Below, piece by piece: positions 1-9,511 of a DNA stretch of 64,000 bases. How positions within the stretch are numbered: position 1 is the first letter of the stretch; every line of letters begins with the position of its first letter. The stretch comes from Streptomyces sp. CA-210063 (lineage in GTDB: Bacteria > Actinomycetota > Actinomycetes > Streptomycetales > Streptomycetaceae), in NCBI RefSeq assembly GCF_024612015.1, contig NZ_CP102512.1:3720001-3784000 (forward strand), written 5' to 3'. A program made the translations under genes and the position numbers. The notes beneath the pieces are model-generated. The model ran no database searches. It was not told where the DNA came from and was given only the letters and a program-made list of their open reading frames with translations.

Positions 1-74
1 GTGTCGTTTCCCCGTACGTCCGTGTGTTTTTCCACGCTACTCGGGCCCCGAACGTCCCCCCACCGAAACGAAGG

Positions 75-94
75 TTAAGGTAAGCCTTACCTAA
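75..94 (+). promoter_or_regulatory. Iron box (DmdR/IdeR-type operator)
   Basis: TTAAGGTAAGCCTTACCTAA is a near-perfect palindrome matching the actinobacterial DtxR/IdeR/DmdR iron box (consensus about TTAGGTTAGGCTAACCTAA). It lies about 20 nt before the start of the siderophore-binding lipoprotein gene. It should therefore repress the uptake operon when iron is plentiful. The match is seen in the sequence; the regulator is inferred from the family. Confidence 0.9.
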
Positions 95-113
95 GCAAAT
101 GATCGGAGTAGCG

Positions 114-1163
114 GTGCGTACGTGGGGTTCGAAGGCCGTGCTGGCCGTGGTCGTGGTCGGTGGGCTCGTCGCCGGGTGTTCCTCCGGCGGCGGTACGGCG
201 GAGAGCGGCGGCTCCTCCGACGGGTCGCGCAGCCCGGTCCTGGGCGCCTCGGCGGGGCCGTCCGCCGCGCCGAGCGAGCTTGCGGAGGGGATGGGCTCGG
301 ACGAGGACACGGACGGGGCGTTCCCGCGGAGCGTCACGCACTTCCAGGGCACGACCGAGATCAAGAGCGAGCCGCAGCGGATCGCGGTGCTCAGCACCGG
401 GCAGCTGGACGACCTGCTGTCGCTGGGCCTCGTCCCCACGGCCGCCACGCGCGGCGACAACGCGGGGCTCGTGCCGGACTACCTCGCGGACGCCTTCCCC
501 AAGGAGAAGTCGAAGCTCGCGGACCTGACGGACGCCGGTACGCGGCAGGCGCCCAACCTGGAGTCGCTGGCCACGGCAGAGCCCGACCTGATCCTCGCCA
601 ACGACTCGCTCGGTGACCTCTACCCCAAGCTGTCGAAGATCGCACCCACCGTCATCACCGCCGGCAACGGTGTCAACTGGAAGCGCGACCTGCTGCTCGT
701 CGGCGACGCCGTCGGCAAGGGGCAGCAGGCGCGGCAGCTCCTCGACGACATCGTCGGCGAGGCGGAGGAGAAGGGCGCGGGCCTCGGCGAGGGCACCGAG
801 GTCTCGATGGTGCGGTTCACCCCGGACCGTACGCGGATGTTCGGCGTCTCCTCCTTCACCGGCTCCCTCGCCGTCGACATGGGGCTCGGCCGGCCGAAGT
901 CGCAGCGGTTCAACGCCATCTCGGAGGACATCGGCGCGGAGAGCGTCGACACCGCCGACGGCGACTGGATCTTCTACTCCGTGCAGGGCGACCCCGCCGA
1001 GACCGACGCCGCGAGCGTGCTCGCCGGGCCCCTGTGGAAGTCGATGAAGGCCGTCGAGGCAGGACACGCCGTCGAGGTCGACGACGACCCCTGGTACCTC
1101 AACGCCGGCCCGACCGCCGCCCGCCTCGTCATCGAGCAGCTCGCCGAGAACATCGGCAGGTGA
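114..1163 (+). CDS. Iron-siderophore ABC transporter substrate-binding lipoprotein
   Basis: Extracytoplasmic binding protein of a ferric-siderophore importer. The N-terminus is a lipoprotein signal with lipobox LVAGC near residue 20, followed by a Ser/Gly-rich linker. The body is a FecB/TroA-type fold: a segment beginning RIAVLSTGQLDDLLSLGLVP, a central EPDLILAND motif, and a C-terminal half ending in LVIEQLAENI. I prefer GTG at 114 over ATG at 99 because GGAG at 105-108 is well spaced for it and the ATG almost touches the iron box. The stop overlaps the next GTG (GTGA), so translation is probably coupled to the permeases. The siderophore cannot be told from sequence. Confidence 0.93.
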   Translation: MRTWGSKAVLAVVVVGGLVAGCSSGGGTAESGGSSDGSRSPVLGASAGPSAAPSELAEGMGSDEDTDGAFPRSVTHFQGTTEIKSEPQRIAVLSTGQLDDLLSLGLVPTAATRGDNAGLVPDYLADAFPKEKSKLADLTDAGTRQAPNLESLATAEPDLILANDSLGDLYPKLSKIAPTVITAGNGVNWKRDLLLVGDAVGKGQQARQLLDDIVGEAEEKGAGLGEGTEVSMVRFTPDRTRMFGVSSFTGSLAVDMGLGRPKSQRFNAISEDIGAESVDTADGDWIFYSVQGDPAETDAASVLAGPLWKSMKAVEAGHAVEVDDDPWYLNAGPTAARLVIEQLAENIGR

Positions 1164-2254
1164 GCGGTACGAGCGCGGGGGCGGCGGCCGAGGCTTCGAA
1201 GGGCGCCCGGGCAGAGGCGGTGAAAGCGGCCGAGGCCGATGTGAAGTCCGTCGGCCGGCGGGGTGGCGGGGTCCGTATCGGCCTGCTGATCCTCGCTCTG
1301 CTCCTCACCGGGACCGCAGTCGCCCTCAGCCTCGCCGTGGGGACGCGTCCGGTGCCGTTGGCGACCGTCGTCGATGCCCTCCTGCACGGCGGGGATGCGC
1401 CGGACGCCCTGGTCGTACGGTCGCTCCGGGTCCCTCGTACCGCCGTCGGACTGGCGGCGGGGGCCGCGCTCGGGCTGTCGGGCGCGGCGTTGCAGGCGGT
1501 CACCCGCAACCCGCTCGCCGACCCGGGCATCCTCGGCCTGAGCCAGGGCGCGGCGGCGGGTGTCGTCCTCGCCATCGCCCTCGGGCTCGGACACGGCTTC
1601 GCGGGGTACGTCTGGTACGCGTTCGGCGGTGCCGTCGTCGCCGCGTGCGTGGTGTACGCGATCGCGGCGCGTGGGCGGGGCGGGGCCTCGCCGGTGAAGC
1701 TGGCGCTGGCGGGGACGGCGTTCGGGGCGATGACGGCGGGGGCCAACACCGTGGTGCTGACGTCGAGTTCGGCGACGCTGGACCAGTTCCGGTTCTGGCA
1801 GGTGGGGGCGCTCAGCGGGCGGGACGCGGGGACGGTCGGGCGGATGCTGCCGTTCCTGGCGGTGGGCGCGGTGCTGGTGTTCCTGTGCGCCCGAGGGCTG
1901 GACGCGCTCGCCCTCGGCGACGACACGGCCCGCGCGCTGGGGCACCGGGTGCCTCTCGTACGGGCCGCCGCGGCGCTCGGCGCGACCCTGCTGACCGCGG
2001 CCGCCGTCGCCGCCGCGGGTCCCATCGCCTTCGTCGGCCTCGCCGTTCCTCACCTCGCCCGCCGCCTCGTCTCCGGCGGCCACCGCTGGACCCTCCCCCT
2101 CTCGGCCCTCCTCGGCGCCGCGCTCCTCCTCGCCGCCGACGTCGCGGGCCGGGTGGTGCGGGCCCCGGCGGAGATACCGGCCGGCGTGATGACCGCGCTG
2201 GTCGGGGTGCCGGTGCTGGTGGTGCTCGTACGGCGGAGGAGGGTGAGCGGGTGA
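1160..2254 (+). CDS. Iron-siderophore ABC transporter permease, FecCD family (first)
   Basis: Inner-membrane permease of the BtuC/FecCD family, about 364 residues, with many hydrophobic helices. Family signatures are visible: RSLRVPRTAVGLAAGAALGLSGAALQ, then VTRNPLADPGILGLSQGA, and near the end GPIAFVGLAVPHLARRL. The N-terminus carries about 35 extra Ala/Lys/Glu-rich residues before the first helix. The start GTG at 1160 overlaps the stop of the binding-protein gene. It should form a heterodimer with the next permease. No ATP-binding subunit follows, so the importer must borrow one from elsewhere or from upstream of the window. Confidence 0.93.
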   Translation: MSGTSAGAAAEASKGARAEAVKAAEADVKSVGRRGGGVRIGLLILALLLTGTAVALSLAVGTRPVPLATVVDALLHGGDAPDALVVRSLRVPRTAVGLAAGAALGLSGAALQAVTRNPLADPGILGLSQGAAAGVVLAIALGLGHGFAGYVWYAFGGAVVAACVVYAIAARGRGGASPVKLALAGTAFGAMTAGANTVVLTSSSATLDQFRFWQVGALSGRDAGTVGRMLPFLAVGAVLVFLCARGLDALALGDDTARALGHRVPLVRAAAALGATLLTAAAVAAAGPIAFVGLAVPHLARRLVSGGHRWTLPLSALLGAALLLAADVAGRVVRAPAEIPAGVMTALVGVPVLVVLVRRRRVSG

Positions 2255-3396
2255 TGAGGGCAGGGACACGGACACCGTCGGGGGTGGGTGCGGGGCGGGG
2301 TTCTGAGGCCGGGCCTGTCCCCCACTCCGCCCGCCGCCCCACCATGTCCTATCCGCACTCCGCCGGCCTCTCCGCCCTCCGTGGCCGGAACCACTCGGTT
2401 CTCCTCCATCGCCGCTCAGCCGTGGTCGCCGCGCTTCTGCTTCCCCTCCTCGCCGCGCTGATGCTGCTGTCGGCGTGTGTCGGGCAGACGTTCGTGTCGC
2501 CCGGGGAGGTGTGGGAGGTGGTGTCGGGGGGCCGGTCGGGGCCGTACGCGCTCATCGTCGGGGAGTTGCGGGTGCCACGGATCGCTCTCGGGGCGTTGGT
2601 GGGGGCGGCGCTCGGGGTGTCGGGGGCGCTCGTGCAGACCGTGACGCGGAATCCGCTGGCGAGCCCGGATGTGATCGGCGTCGGGCACGGGGCCGCGGCG
2701 GCGACGGTGCTGGCGCTGTCCATGGGGATGGCGGCCTCGCCCGCCGCGCTGCCGGCGGTCTCCGTGGCGGGCGGGCTGGTGGCCGCCGCGCTCGTGTATG
2801 TGCTGGCCTGGCGGCACGGGATGCAGCCGAGCCGGTTCGTGCTGACCGGGGTGGGCATCGGGGTCGCGCTGTCAGCGGTCGTGCAGCTCTATCTGACCGA
2901 GAGCGAGCTGGCCGCCGCCGAGCAGGTCAAGCTGTGGCTGACCGGGAGTCTGAACGGGCGGGGGTGGGAGCAGGCGGGTCCGCTCGGTGTGGTGCTTCTG
3001 CTCGCCCTGCCCGCGCTCGTCTGGGCGGGCCGGGTGCAGAAGCCGCTGGGGCTGGACCCCGACACGGCTGCGGCGCTCGGTGTACGGGTGCATCGGGTGC
3101 AGTTGGTGCTCACGGCGCTGGGGGTGGTGCTCGCCGCCGTCGCCACGGGGGCGGGCGGGCCGATCGGGTTCGTGGCGCTGACCAGCCCGCAGTTGGCGCG
3201 GCGCCTCACCCGTACGACCCAACTGCCGCTGATCTCCTCGGCCTTGACCGGGGCGGTCGTCATCGTCACCGCCGACCTCGTGGCCCGCACGCTGGTGCCC
3301 CCACTGGAGATCCCGGTGGGGGCACTGACGTCGCTGGTCGGGGGGCCGTACTTGCTGTGGCTGCTGGGCCGGGCGCGGGGCGGGCGCACCGGCTGA
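2251..3396 (+). CDS. Iron-siderophore ABC transporter permease, FecCD family (second)
   Basis: Second FecCD/BtuC-type permease, about 381 residues. Signatures: GELRVPRIALGALVGAALGVSGALVQ, VTRNPLASPDVIGVGHGA, GGPIGFVALTSPQLARRL, and an end with EIPVGALTSLVGGPYLLWLL as usual in this family. The start is taken as GTG 2251 (ATG 2254 is the alternative) because GGAGGAGGG lies at 2235-2243 and the codon overlaps the upstream stop. An internal ATG at 2344 would remove a non-conserved leader and cannot be excluded. It completes the membrane part of the iron importer. Confidence 0.92.
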   Translation: MMRAGTRTPSGVGAGRGSEAGPVPHSARRPTMSYPHSAGLSALRGRNHSVLLHRRSAVVAALLLPLLAALMLLSACVGQTFVSPGEVWEVVSGGRSGPYALIVGELRVPRIALGALVGAALGVSGALVQTVTRNPLASPDVIGVGHGAAAATVLALSMGMAASPAALPAVSVAGGLVAAALVYVLAWRHGMQPSRFVLTGVGIGVALSAVVQLYLTESELAAAEQVKLWLTGSLNGRGWEQAGPLGVVLLLALPALVWAGRVQKPLGLDPDTAAALGVRVHRVQLVLTALGVVLAAVATGAGGPIGFVALTSPQLARRLTRTTQLPLISSALTGAVVIVTADLVARTLVPPLEIPVGALTSLVGGPYLLWLLGRARGGRTG

Positions 3397-3403
3397 CTCC
3401 TCG

Positions 3404-3631
3404 CCCCCGCCGCCCCTTCCCATTCCCATCCCCAGGGGCTGCGCCCCTTCGCCCCCCAACCGCGGGTCCGTCGTGGTTGCTCGCGCAGTTCCCCGCGCCC
3501 CTTCAGGGGCGCGGGGAACTGCGCGACAAGCCCCCACCCACCCGCACCCGACAACGAACCCCTCGGGGTCGAAGGGGCAGCGCCCCTGGGGGATGGGACG
3601 GGTAGGGGCGGCGGGGGCGAAGAAAGCCCCC
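3404..3631. repeat. Composite inverted repeat between convergent genes
   Basis: This is the spacer between the permease and alcohol dehydrogenase genes, which converge. At its centre (about 3478-3533) is a long hairpin built from CGCGCAGTTCCCCGCGCCCC and its complement. Around it, GC-rich blocks near 3404-3450 and 3560-3630 are inverted copies of each other (core GGGGGCGAAG and AGGGGCAGCGCCCC types). The core hairpin recurs at five or six other 3' ends in this window. It probably acts as a bidirectional terminator, but its dispersal suggests a repeat family of its own. Confidence 0.85.
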
Positions 3632-3636
3632 GGTCG

Positions 3637-4680
3637 TCAGATCGTGGCCGTGTCGATCACGAACCGGTAGCGGACGTCGCTCGCCAGCACCCGCTCGTAC
3701 GCCTCGTTGATCTGGTCCGCGCGGATCAGCTCGATCTCGGCGCCGAGGCCGTGCTCGGCGCAGAAGTCGAGCATTTCCTGGGTCTCCTGGATGCCGCCGA
3801 TACCGGAACCCGCGAGGGTCTTGCGGCCCATGATGACCGAGAAGAGGTTGAGGGCGACGGGCTCCTCGGGCGCGCCGACGTTCACGAAGGCGCCGTCGGT
3901 CTTCAGCAGGGACAGGTACGCGTCGAGGCTCAGCGGAGCCGAGACCGTCGACACGATGAGGTCGAACGTGCCGGCGAGCTCCTTGAAGGTGGCCTCGTCG
4001 CTGGTCGCGTAGTAGTGGTCGGCGCCCAGCTTCAGCCCGTCGTCCCTCTTGCGGAGGGACTGCGACAGCACGGTCACCTCGGCACCGAGCGCGTGCGCGA
4101 TCTTGACGCCCATGTGGCCGAGGCCGCCGAGACCGACGACGGCGACCTTCTTGCCGGGGCCGGCGTTCCAGTGCTTGAGCGGGGAGTACAGGGTGATGCC
4201 GGCGCACAGCAGGGGCGCGGCCTCGTCGAGGGAGATGCCGTCGGGGATGCGCACGGTGAAGGCCTCGTCGACGACGATCTTCTCCGAGTAGCCGCCGTAG
4301 GTCGGCTCGCCGTCCTTGCCGACGGCGTTGTACGTGCCGACGTTGCCCTTGAGGCAGTACTGCTCCAGGCCCGCCTGGCAGTTCTCGCACTCGCGGCAGG
4401 AGTCGACCATGCAGCCGACACCGACCTTGTCGCCGACGGCGAACTTGGTGACGCCGGAGCCGACGGCCTCGACGACACCGGCGATCTCGTGGCCCGGGAC
4501 CATCGGGAAGATCGCCTCGCCCCAGCCCTCGCGGGCCTGGTGGATGTCCGAGTGACAGATACCGGCGTACTTGATGTCGATCAGAACGTCGAACTCACCG
4601 ACTTCGCGGCGCTCGATGGTGGTGCGCTCCAGCGGAGCCTTGGCGGCGGGTGCCGCGTAGGCGGCAACAGAGGTGGTCAT
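3637..4680 (-). CDS. Zinc-dependent NAD(P) alcohol dehydrogenase
   Basis: Medium-chain alcohol/aldehyde dehydrogenase of the AdhC/cinnamyl-alcohol dehydrogenase type, 347 residues. Catalytic zinc ligands appear in the motifs GICHSD and GHEIAG. The structural zinc site is the cysteine cluster [16 protein letters not shown]. The Rossmann motif is [11 protein letters not shown]. The start at 4680 is chosen because AGGAGA stands 7 nt upstream; 10 further codons are open but lack a ribosome site. It is divergent from an XRE-type regulator, which may control it. The physiological substrate is unknown. Confidence 0.94.
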   Translation of the reverse strand: MTTSVAAYAAPAAKAPLERTTIERREVGEFDVLIDIKYAGICHSDIHQAREGWGEAIFPMVPGHEIAGVVEAVGSGVTKFAVGDKVGVGCMVDSCRECENCQAGLEQYCLKGNVGTYNAVGKDGEPTYGGYSEKIVVDEAFTVRIPDGISLDEAAPLLCAGITLYSPLKHWNAGPGKKVAVVGLGGLGHMGVKIAHALGAEVTVLSQSLRKRDDGLKLGADHYYATSDEATFKELAGTFDLIVSTVSAPLSLDAYLSLLKTDGAFVNVGAPEEPVALNLFSVIMGRKTLAGSGIGGIQETQEMLDFCAEHGLGAEIELIRADQINEAYERVLASDVRYRFVIDTATI

Positions 4681-4852
4681 GCCGGGATTCTCCTGATCGT
4701 CGTCCCGCACCCGGCCTGCCTTCCGGCCGGCTGCGGATACCAGCCTGCCCCAGATCCCTCACGTCACCCAGGTCACGGCTTTGCGTACGTCCGCTGGTCC
4801 TACCACTGGCGGGGTCAGGCTCGCAGACGTACGACCGTGAATACTTACCCGT

Positions 4853-5791
4853 ATGGACGAACAGCCCGAAGCAGTACAGGAACCGCGAGCCGACGGGGCC
4901 ACGGGAGCCGCCGGTGGCGTCGGCGCCCTGGACCGGCGTGCCGAGCTCAGCGAGTTCCTGCGCTCCCGGCGGGCCCGGCTGAAGCCGGAGGACGTGGGGC
5001 TGCCGGCCTTCGGGCGGCACCGGCGGGTGCCCGGGCTGCGCCGGGAGGAGCTGGCCCAGCTCGCGGGTGTGTCGGTGGCGTACTACACGCGGCTGGAGCA
5101 GGGCAACGGGCGCAATGTGTCGGCGGAGGTGCTCGACGCCATCGCGCGCGCCCTTCAGCTGAACGACGCCGAGCACGCGCACCTCACGCACCTCGCCAAG
5201 CCGAAGGCGCACAAGAAGAAGCGGTCGGCCCGTCCGCAGCAGGTACGCGGTGCGCTGCGGCAGCTGGTCGACACGCTGGACGGCATTCCCGCGTACGTCA
5301 CGGGCCGGCGTTCGGACATCCTCGTCTGGAACCGGATGGCGGCGGCGGTCTTCGGCGACTGGTCGGCGCTGCCCGCGCAGGAGCGGAACTGGGCGCGGAT
5401 GGTGTTCCTGCGGCCCGACTACCGTGATCTGTACGTCGACTGGGATCAGAAGGCGGCCGACATGGTCAGCTATCTGCGGATGGACGCGGGCTGCCATCCG
5501 GACGATCCGCTGCTGTCGGCGCTGGTGGGCGAGTTGTCGGTGAAGAGCGAGGAGTTCCGGCGGCTGTGGGCGACGCACGACGTGAAGGAGAAGAGCCACG
5601 GGGTGAAGCGCATGCGCCACCCCCTGGTCGGTGATCTCACTCTCTCCTTCGAGACGTTCCACCTCCCCGACGACCACGAGCAGACCCTGATCACCTACCA
5701 CGCCGAACCGGGCTCCCCCTCGGCCGACGCCCTCCGCCTGCTGGCCAGCTGGGGCACGGACGCGACCCGGGCCCCGGCGACGACGCCGTAG
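4853..5791 (+). CDS. XRE-family regulator with MmyB-like ligand-binding domain
   Basis: 312-residue DNA-binding protein. Residues about 30-100 form the helix-turn-helix, with the family signature VPGLRREELAQLAGVSVAYY followed by RLEQGNGRNVS. The rest matches the MmyB-like C-terminal domain (segments WNRMAAAVFGDW, ERNWARMVFLRPDYR, and HPLVGDLTLSFETFHLPDD). This class is common in Streptomyces and often regulates a divergently transcribed oxidoreductase, here the alcohol dehydrogenase with a 172-bp shared spacer. The ligand is unknown. Confidence 0.92.
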   Translation: MDEQPEAVQEPRADGATGAAGGVGALDRRAELSEFLRSRRARLKPEDVGLPAFGRHRRVPGLRREELAQLAGVSVAYYTRLEQGNGRNVSAEVLDAIARALQLNDAEHAHLTHLAKPKAHKKKRSARPQQVRGALRQLVDTLDGIPAYVTGRRSDILVWNRMAAAVFGDWSALPAQERNWARMVFLRPDYRDLYVDWDQKAADMVSYLRMDAGCHPDDPLLSALVGELSVKSEEFRRLWATHDVKEKSHGVKRMRHPLVGDLTLSFETFHLPDDHEQTLITYHAEPGSPSADALRLLASWGTDATRAPATTP

Positions 5792-5824
5792 CCGAGGACC
5801 GGTGGGCGCCGCCATGACCGAGCA

Positions 5825-5869
5825 CCGGTGGGCGGCGCCGTAGCCGGATGCCACGGCACCGCCCACCGG
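5825..5869. terminator. Hairpin terminator between convergent genes
   Basis: CCGGTGGGCGGCGCCGT at 5825-5841 pairs with ACGGCACCGCCCACCGG at 5853-5869 (17 bp, one mismatch, 11-nt loop). It lies between the 3' ends of the XRE regulator and the subtilase, and can serve both. A partial direct copy of the left arm lies just upstream, around 5798-5812. Confidence 0.75.
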
Positions 5870-5884
5870 AACGAGACGCGTGTC

Positions 5885-8800
5885 TCACCTGCCGGTATAC
5901 GCGTCGTGGATCGTCACCCTCGACTCGTTCCCCTTCTTGTCGGTCACCTCGGCGCGCAGCGACACGCTCTTCCCCGCCGCCGGAGTCCTGTGGGTGAACT
6001 CGCCGTTCTTGACGGCGACCTTGGTCCACTTCTTGCCGTCGTCCGATACGTACACCGCGAGCGACTTGAGGTTCTTGCCGGCGGCCGCACCCTGCACGGT
6101 GACAGAGACGCCGGCCTTCTTTCCGGCCGGAGCCGTGCTGTCGAGGCCCAGGAACGGGGCGCCGAAGCGGACCGTGGAGACCGGCAATTTCGTGTCGCTC
6201 GTGGTCTTCCGCGACGTGAAGGTCCAGCTCGCGTCGATCCGGGAGGAGGCCGTGGCCAGGTCGGCGGACCGCGAGACGGAGGTCGTCAGCCGGTACGTGG
6301 CGAGGCCCGCCGGGACCTTGAACTGGCCCGATCCGTCCAGCGCGTCCTCGCCCGAGGCGAACTTCTTGCCGTTGCGGTACAGGGTGGTCGTGACCTTCTC
6401 GTAGAAGGACGACCCGGCGTGCCCCTGCCCGTCGGCGAACAACGGCAGCAGGCCGTAGAGGTGGTTTCCGTCACGCCGGATGCCGTGGAACCCGGCGATC
6501 TTCGGGCCGAAGACACCGACGTTGAAGGTCTGTTCGTACGTCTTGCCCGCCTTGAAGGTCCGGCTGTCGCCGATGGTGTAGTACGCGTCCAGGACCGGGA
6601 ACCCCTGTGCGTCCTCCCCGCCGTACTGCTCGAAGTCGAGGGTCCACTTCACCCCGTCCGTGGCGGACAGGTACAGCGTGCGGGTGCCGGGCAGCGGCAG
6701 CGGGACGCCGACGGCGGGTGAGCCGGAGCTGCCGGGGAGCCAGGCCCAGGGGACGACAGCCCCCTTCTTGCCGGCGGCGGAGGCGCCGAGACCGGTCTTC
6801 ACGGCGGCCAGTTCGCCCTTCTTCCAGCGCTTGGTGTAGCCCGTGGCGAGCTTCTCGACCTTGCTTCCGGTGGCGACGGCGTACTGCGCGGTGTCGCCCT
6901 TGGTCCACTGGCCCGCCCAGCTCTGGCTGAGCCTGCCGCCGGTGATCCGGGGGCCGAGGTGGGCGGTACGGAACCCTTCGTAGGTGTCGAGCAGCCAGCC
7001 GAAGGTGTAGCTGTTCCCGCCTGTCCGGAGAGTGAAGTCCGGTGCGGCGAAAGCCGATTGGACGCCGGGGAGGCCGGAGTCGGGCACGGTGATGTCCACG
7101 GGTTTCGTCTTGCGGGCGTCCAGCGTGAGGGAGATCTTCCGGTCGACGGTGAGCGTCGGCCGGGCCAGCCAGGCCGCACCCTTGCCGTAGTCCTTCGGGT
7201 CCACGACGATCCCGGCGTTGAAGATGTAGTTCCCCTCCGGCACCCGCAGCTCGACCGTGCCGTCCTTGTCGTACGGCGTGAACCATTCACCCTCGGCGAG
7301 CCCGGAGACACCGGTCAGGTCGAGCATGTGGTTCACGGCCGGCTTGCCGTCCCCGTCGACCATCCTGAGCGTGACGTCGTACGACTCCACCTCGCGCTGC
7401 ACGGCCGCCGCCGTGCGTACGCTCTGGCCGCCGCCGGTGGCGGTCACGTACGCGGTGTAGGCGCCATGGAGGCCGCCGCCGAGCCGGGTGTCGACGATCA
7501 CCTTCACCGTGGCCTCGCCGCCCGCCGGGACGGTGACCTTCTTGGCGGCGAGCTTGAAGAAGCCGGCCGGGGCGGGCTTGCCGTTCGGGGCGGTGGCGGT
7601 CACCGCGAGGTCGAGGGTGACGGCCTTGGTGCCGAGGTTCCGGTAGGTGAGTTTCCTGGACACCGGCTTGTCGTCGGTGTGCGGCCACGCCTGGACCCCG
7701 AAGTCGACCGAGACCGGGTCGGCGACGACGGTCTGCTCGACGGCCTTGTCGACCCGGATACGGCCCGCACCCTGCTCGAACGGCGTGTACGTGCCGCCCT
7801 TGGCGGACGCGACGAGGGCGGCCTTCAGTTCGGCGTACGTCCAGTCCGGGTGCTGTTGCTTGAGGAGGGCGGCGGCGCCCGCGACATGCGGGGTCGCCAT
7901 CGACGTACCGGAGATGGTCAGGTAGCCCTCGGGCTTCTGGCCGACCTCCTGCTCGATGACGCTGCCCGGGGCCGCGGCGGCGGTGATGGCGACACCGGGC
8001 GCGGTCACGTCGGGCTTGATCCGGCCGTCGAGGCCGGGGCCCCGGCTGGAGAACGAGGCGAGCTTGTCCTTGTCGTCGACCGCGCCGACGGTGAGCGCGG
8101 CGGCCGCGCTGCCCGGTGAGCCGACCGTCCGCTCGCCCCCTTCGCCCTCGTTGCCGGCGGCGACCGCGAAGAGGATGCCCTTCTCGGCGGAGAGCTTGTC
8201 GATCTCCGCCTCCATCGGGTCGGTCTCGGGGGTGTCGGGGCCGCCGAGGCTGAGGTTGACCACGTCGGCGCCCTGCTCGGCGGCCCACTCCATGCCGGCG
8301 ATGATCCCGGAGTCGTCGCCGTAGCCCTCGTCGCTCAGCACCTTGGCGTTGAGCAGCTCGGCGCCGGGCGCGACGCCCTTGTACTTGCCCTTGGACCGCG
8401 CCCCGGTGCCCGCCGCGATGGAGGCGACGTGCGTGCCGTGGCCGAACTTGTCCGTGGTGTCGGGCGAGGTGGAGAAGTTCTTGTCGGCCGTCACCTGGCC
8501 CTTGAGATCCGGGTGGGTGGCGTCGATCCCCGTGTCCAGTACGGCGATGGTGACGCCCTTGCCGTCGTAGCCGGCCTTCCATGCCTTCGGGGCGCCGATC
8601 CGCCGGACGGACCGGTCGAGGCTGACCTTGCGGACGCCGTCCAGCCAGAGGTGCGCGACCCCGGTGGCGGTGGTGCCGTCGGCGTCGGTCACCGCCTTCC
8701 ACAGCTCGGCGGCGTCGTCCCTGGGGGTGAGGACCGCGTCGGCGTTCAGCGTCCGAAGGGTGCGGCGGACCTTGGTGTCGCCCGCGTCCCGTACGTCGGC

Positions 8801-9295
8801 CTTGGCGTCGGCGGCGGTGCCCGAGTAGCCGACGATCAGCTTCAGGCCCTGCTTCTGGGAGGTGCGGGTCACCGACCGGTTCAGCACGGTGACGTCGAAG
8901 AGCCGCTTGTCGACCCTTCCGGTGGAGAGGAGCCGGGCCGCGTCGGCGGGTATGACATACGTGTGGCCGTCGGCCTCGCGGAGCTGGACCGGGACGCCCT
9001 CCCGGCCCTTCGCCCGCTCCAGGCCGAGGACCCGGCCTTCGGCGTCGACGAGGACCCGGTCGCCGGTGACGAGGGTGATGCGATGGCTCGCCCTGGTGCC
9101 GGCGGCGCCACCGGCCTTGAGGTCCGCCACGGCGTTGAAATCCGCCACGGTCATGCCGGTCGCGCCGGTCGCGCCGGTCATGCCGGTCGCGCGGTCGGAT
9201 ATCGCGGACGCCGGGCTGGTCGGTCCGGCCGTCAGTGCCAGGGCGGACACCATGGCGATGGTGGCCGTGCACGCACTTCTCACGTGTCTGCGCAA
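5885..9295 (-). CDS. Secreted S8 family serine peptidase (subtilase)
   Basis: Large extracellular protease, about 1136 residues. A signal peptide (Arg-rich start, hydrophobic core, PASA cleavage region) is followed by an S8 pro-region. The catalytic triad lies in AVLDTGIDATHPDL (about residue 251), GHGTHVASIAAG (about 285) and GTSMATPHVAGAAALL (about 464). About 600 residues of beta-rich C-terminal domains follow. I choose TTG 9295 because AAGGGGGG stands directly before it; GTG 9331 adds 12 residues without a ribosome site. Small Gly-Ala-Thr repeats (TGATGATG) follow the signal. It is monocistronic and ends at a strong hairpin. Confidence 0.94.
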   Translation of the reverse strand: MRRHVRSACTATIAMVSALALTAGPTSPASAISDRATGMTGATGATGMTVADFNAVADLKAGGAAGTRASHRITLVTGDRVLVDAEGRVLGLERAKGREGVPVQLREADGHTYVIPADAARLLSTGRVDKRLFDVTVLNRSVTRTSQKQGLKLIVGYSGTAADAKADVRDAGDTKVRRTLRTLNADAVLTPRDDAAELWKAVTDADGTTATGVAHLWLDGVRKVSLDRSVRRIGAPKAWKAGYDGKGVTIAVLDTGIDATHPDLKGQVTADKNFSTSPDTTDKFGHGTHVASIAAGTGARSKGKYKGVAPGAELLNAKVLSDEGYGDDSGIIAGMEWAAEQGADVVNLSLGGPDTPETDPMEAEIDKLSAEKGILFAVAAGNEGEGGERTVGSPGSAAAALTVGAVDDKDKLASFSSRGPGLDGRIKPDVTAPGVAITAAAAPGSVIEQEVGQKPEGYLTISGTSMATPHVAGAAALLKQQHPDWTYAELKAALVASAKGGTYTPFEQGAGRIRVDKAVEQTVVADPVSVDFGVQAWPHTDDKPVSRKLTYRNLGTKAVTLDLAVTATAPNGKPAPAGFFKLAAKKVTVPAGGEATVKVIVDTRLGGGLHGAYTAYVTATGGGQSVRTAAAVQREVESYDVTLRMVDGDGKPAVNHMLDLTGVSGLAEGEWFTPYDKDGTVELRVPEGNYIFNAGIVVDPKDYGKGAAWLARPTLTVDRKISLTLDARKTKPVDITVPDSGLPGVQSAFAAPDFTLRTGGNSYTFGWLLDTYEGFRTAHLGPRITGGRLSQSWAGQWTKGDTAQYAVATGSKVEKLATGYTKRWKKGELAAVKTGLGASAAGKKGAVVPWAWLPGSSGSPAVGVPLPLPGTRTLYLSATDGVKWTLDFEQYGGEDAQGFPVLDAYYTIGDSRTFKAGKTYEQTFNVGVFGPKIAGFHGIRRDGNHLYGLLPLFADGQGHAGSSFYEKVTTTLYRNGKKFASGEDALDGSGQFKVPAGLATYRLTTSVSRSADLATASSRIDASWTFTSRKTTSDTKLPVSTVRFGAPFLGLDSTAPAGKKAGVSVTVQGAAAGKNLKSLAVYVSDDGKKWTKVAVKNGEFTHRTPAAGKSVSLRAEVTDKKGNESRVTIHDAYTGR

Positions 9296-9511
9296 GTTCC
9301 CCCCTTGATCCGGCCGGGGGACCTTCCGCACACATACGCGTCAATTCCCCCGGTCTACGCAGTATGACCGGGGGTCAACTCAGGCCACATACCTCGCGAC
9401 TGGCGCAAAGCGGCGAACCCGGGGCGACGCGCGACCCACACGCGCCCCGGATTCCACTCCCACACGCCCCATGCCATGGGCGCCCCACGCCGGCCCCCAC
9501 CATGGGCCGCC

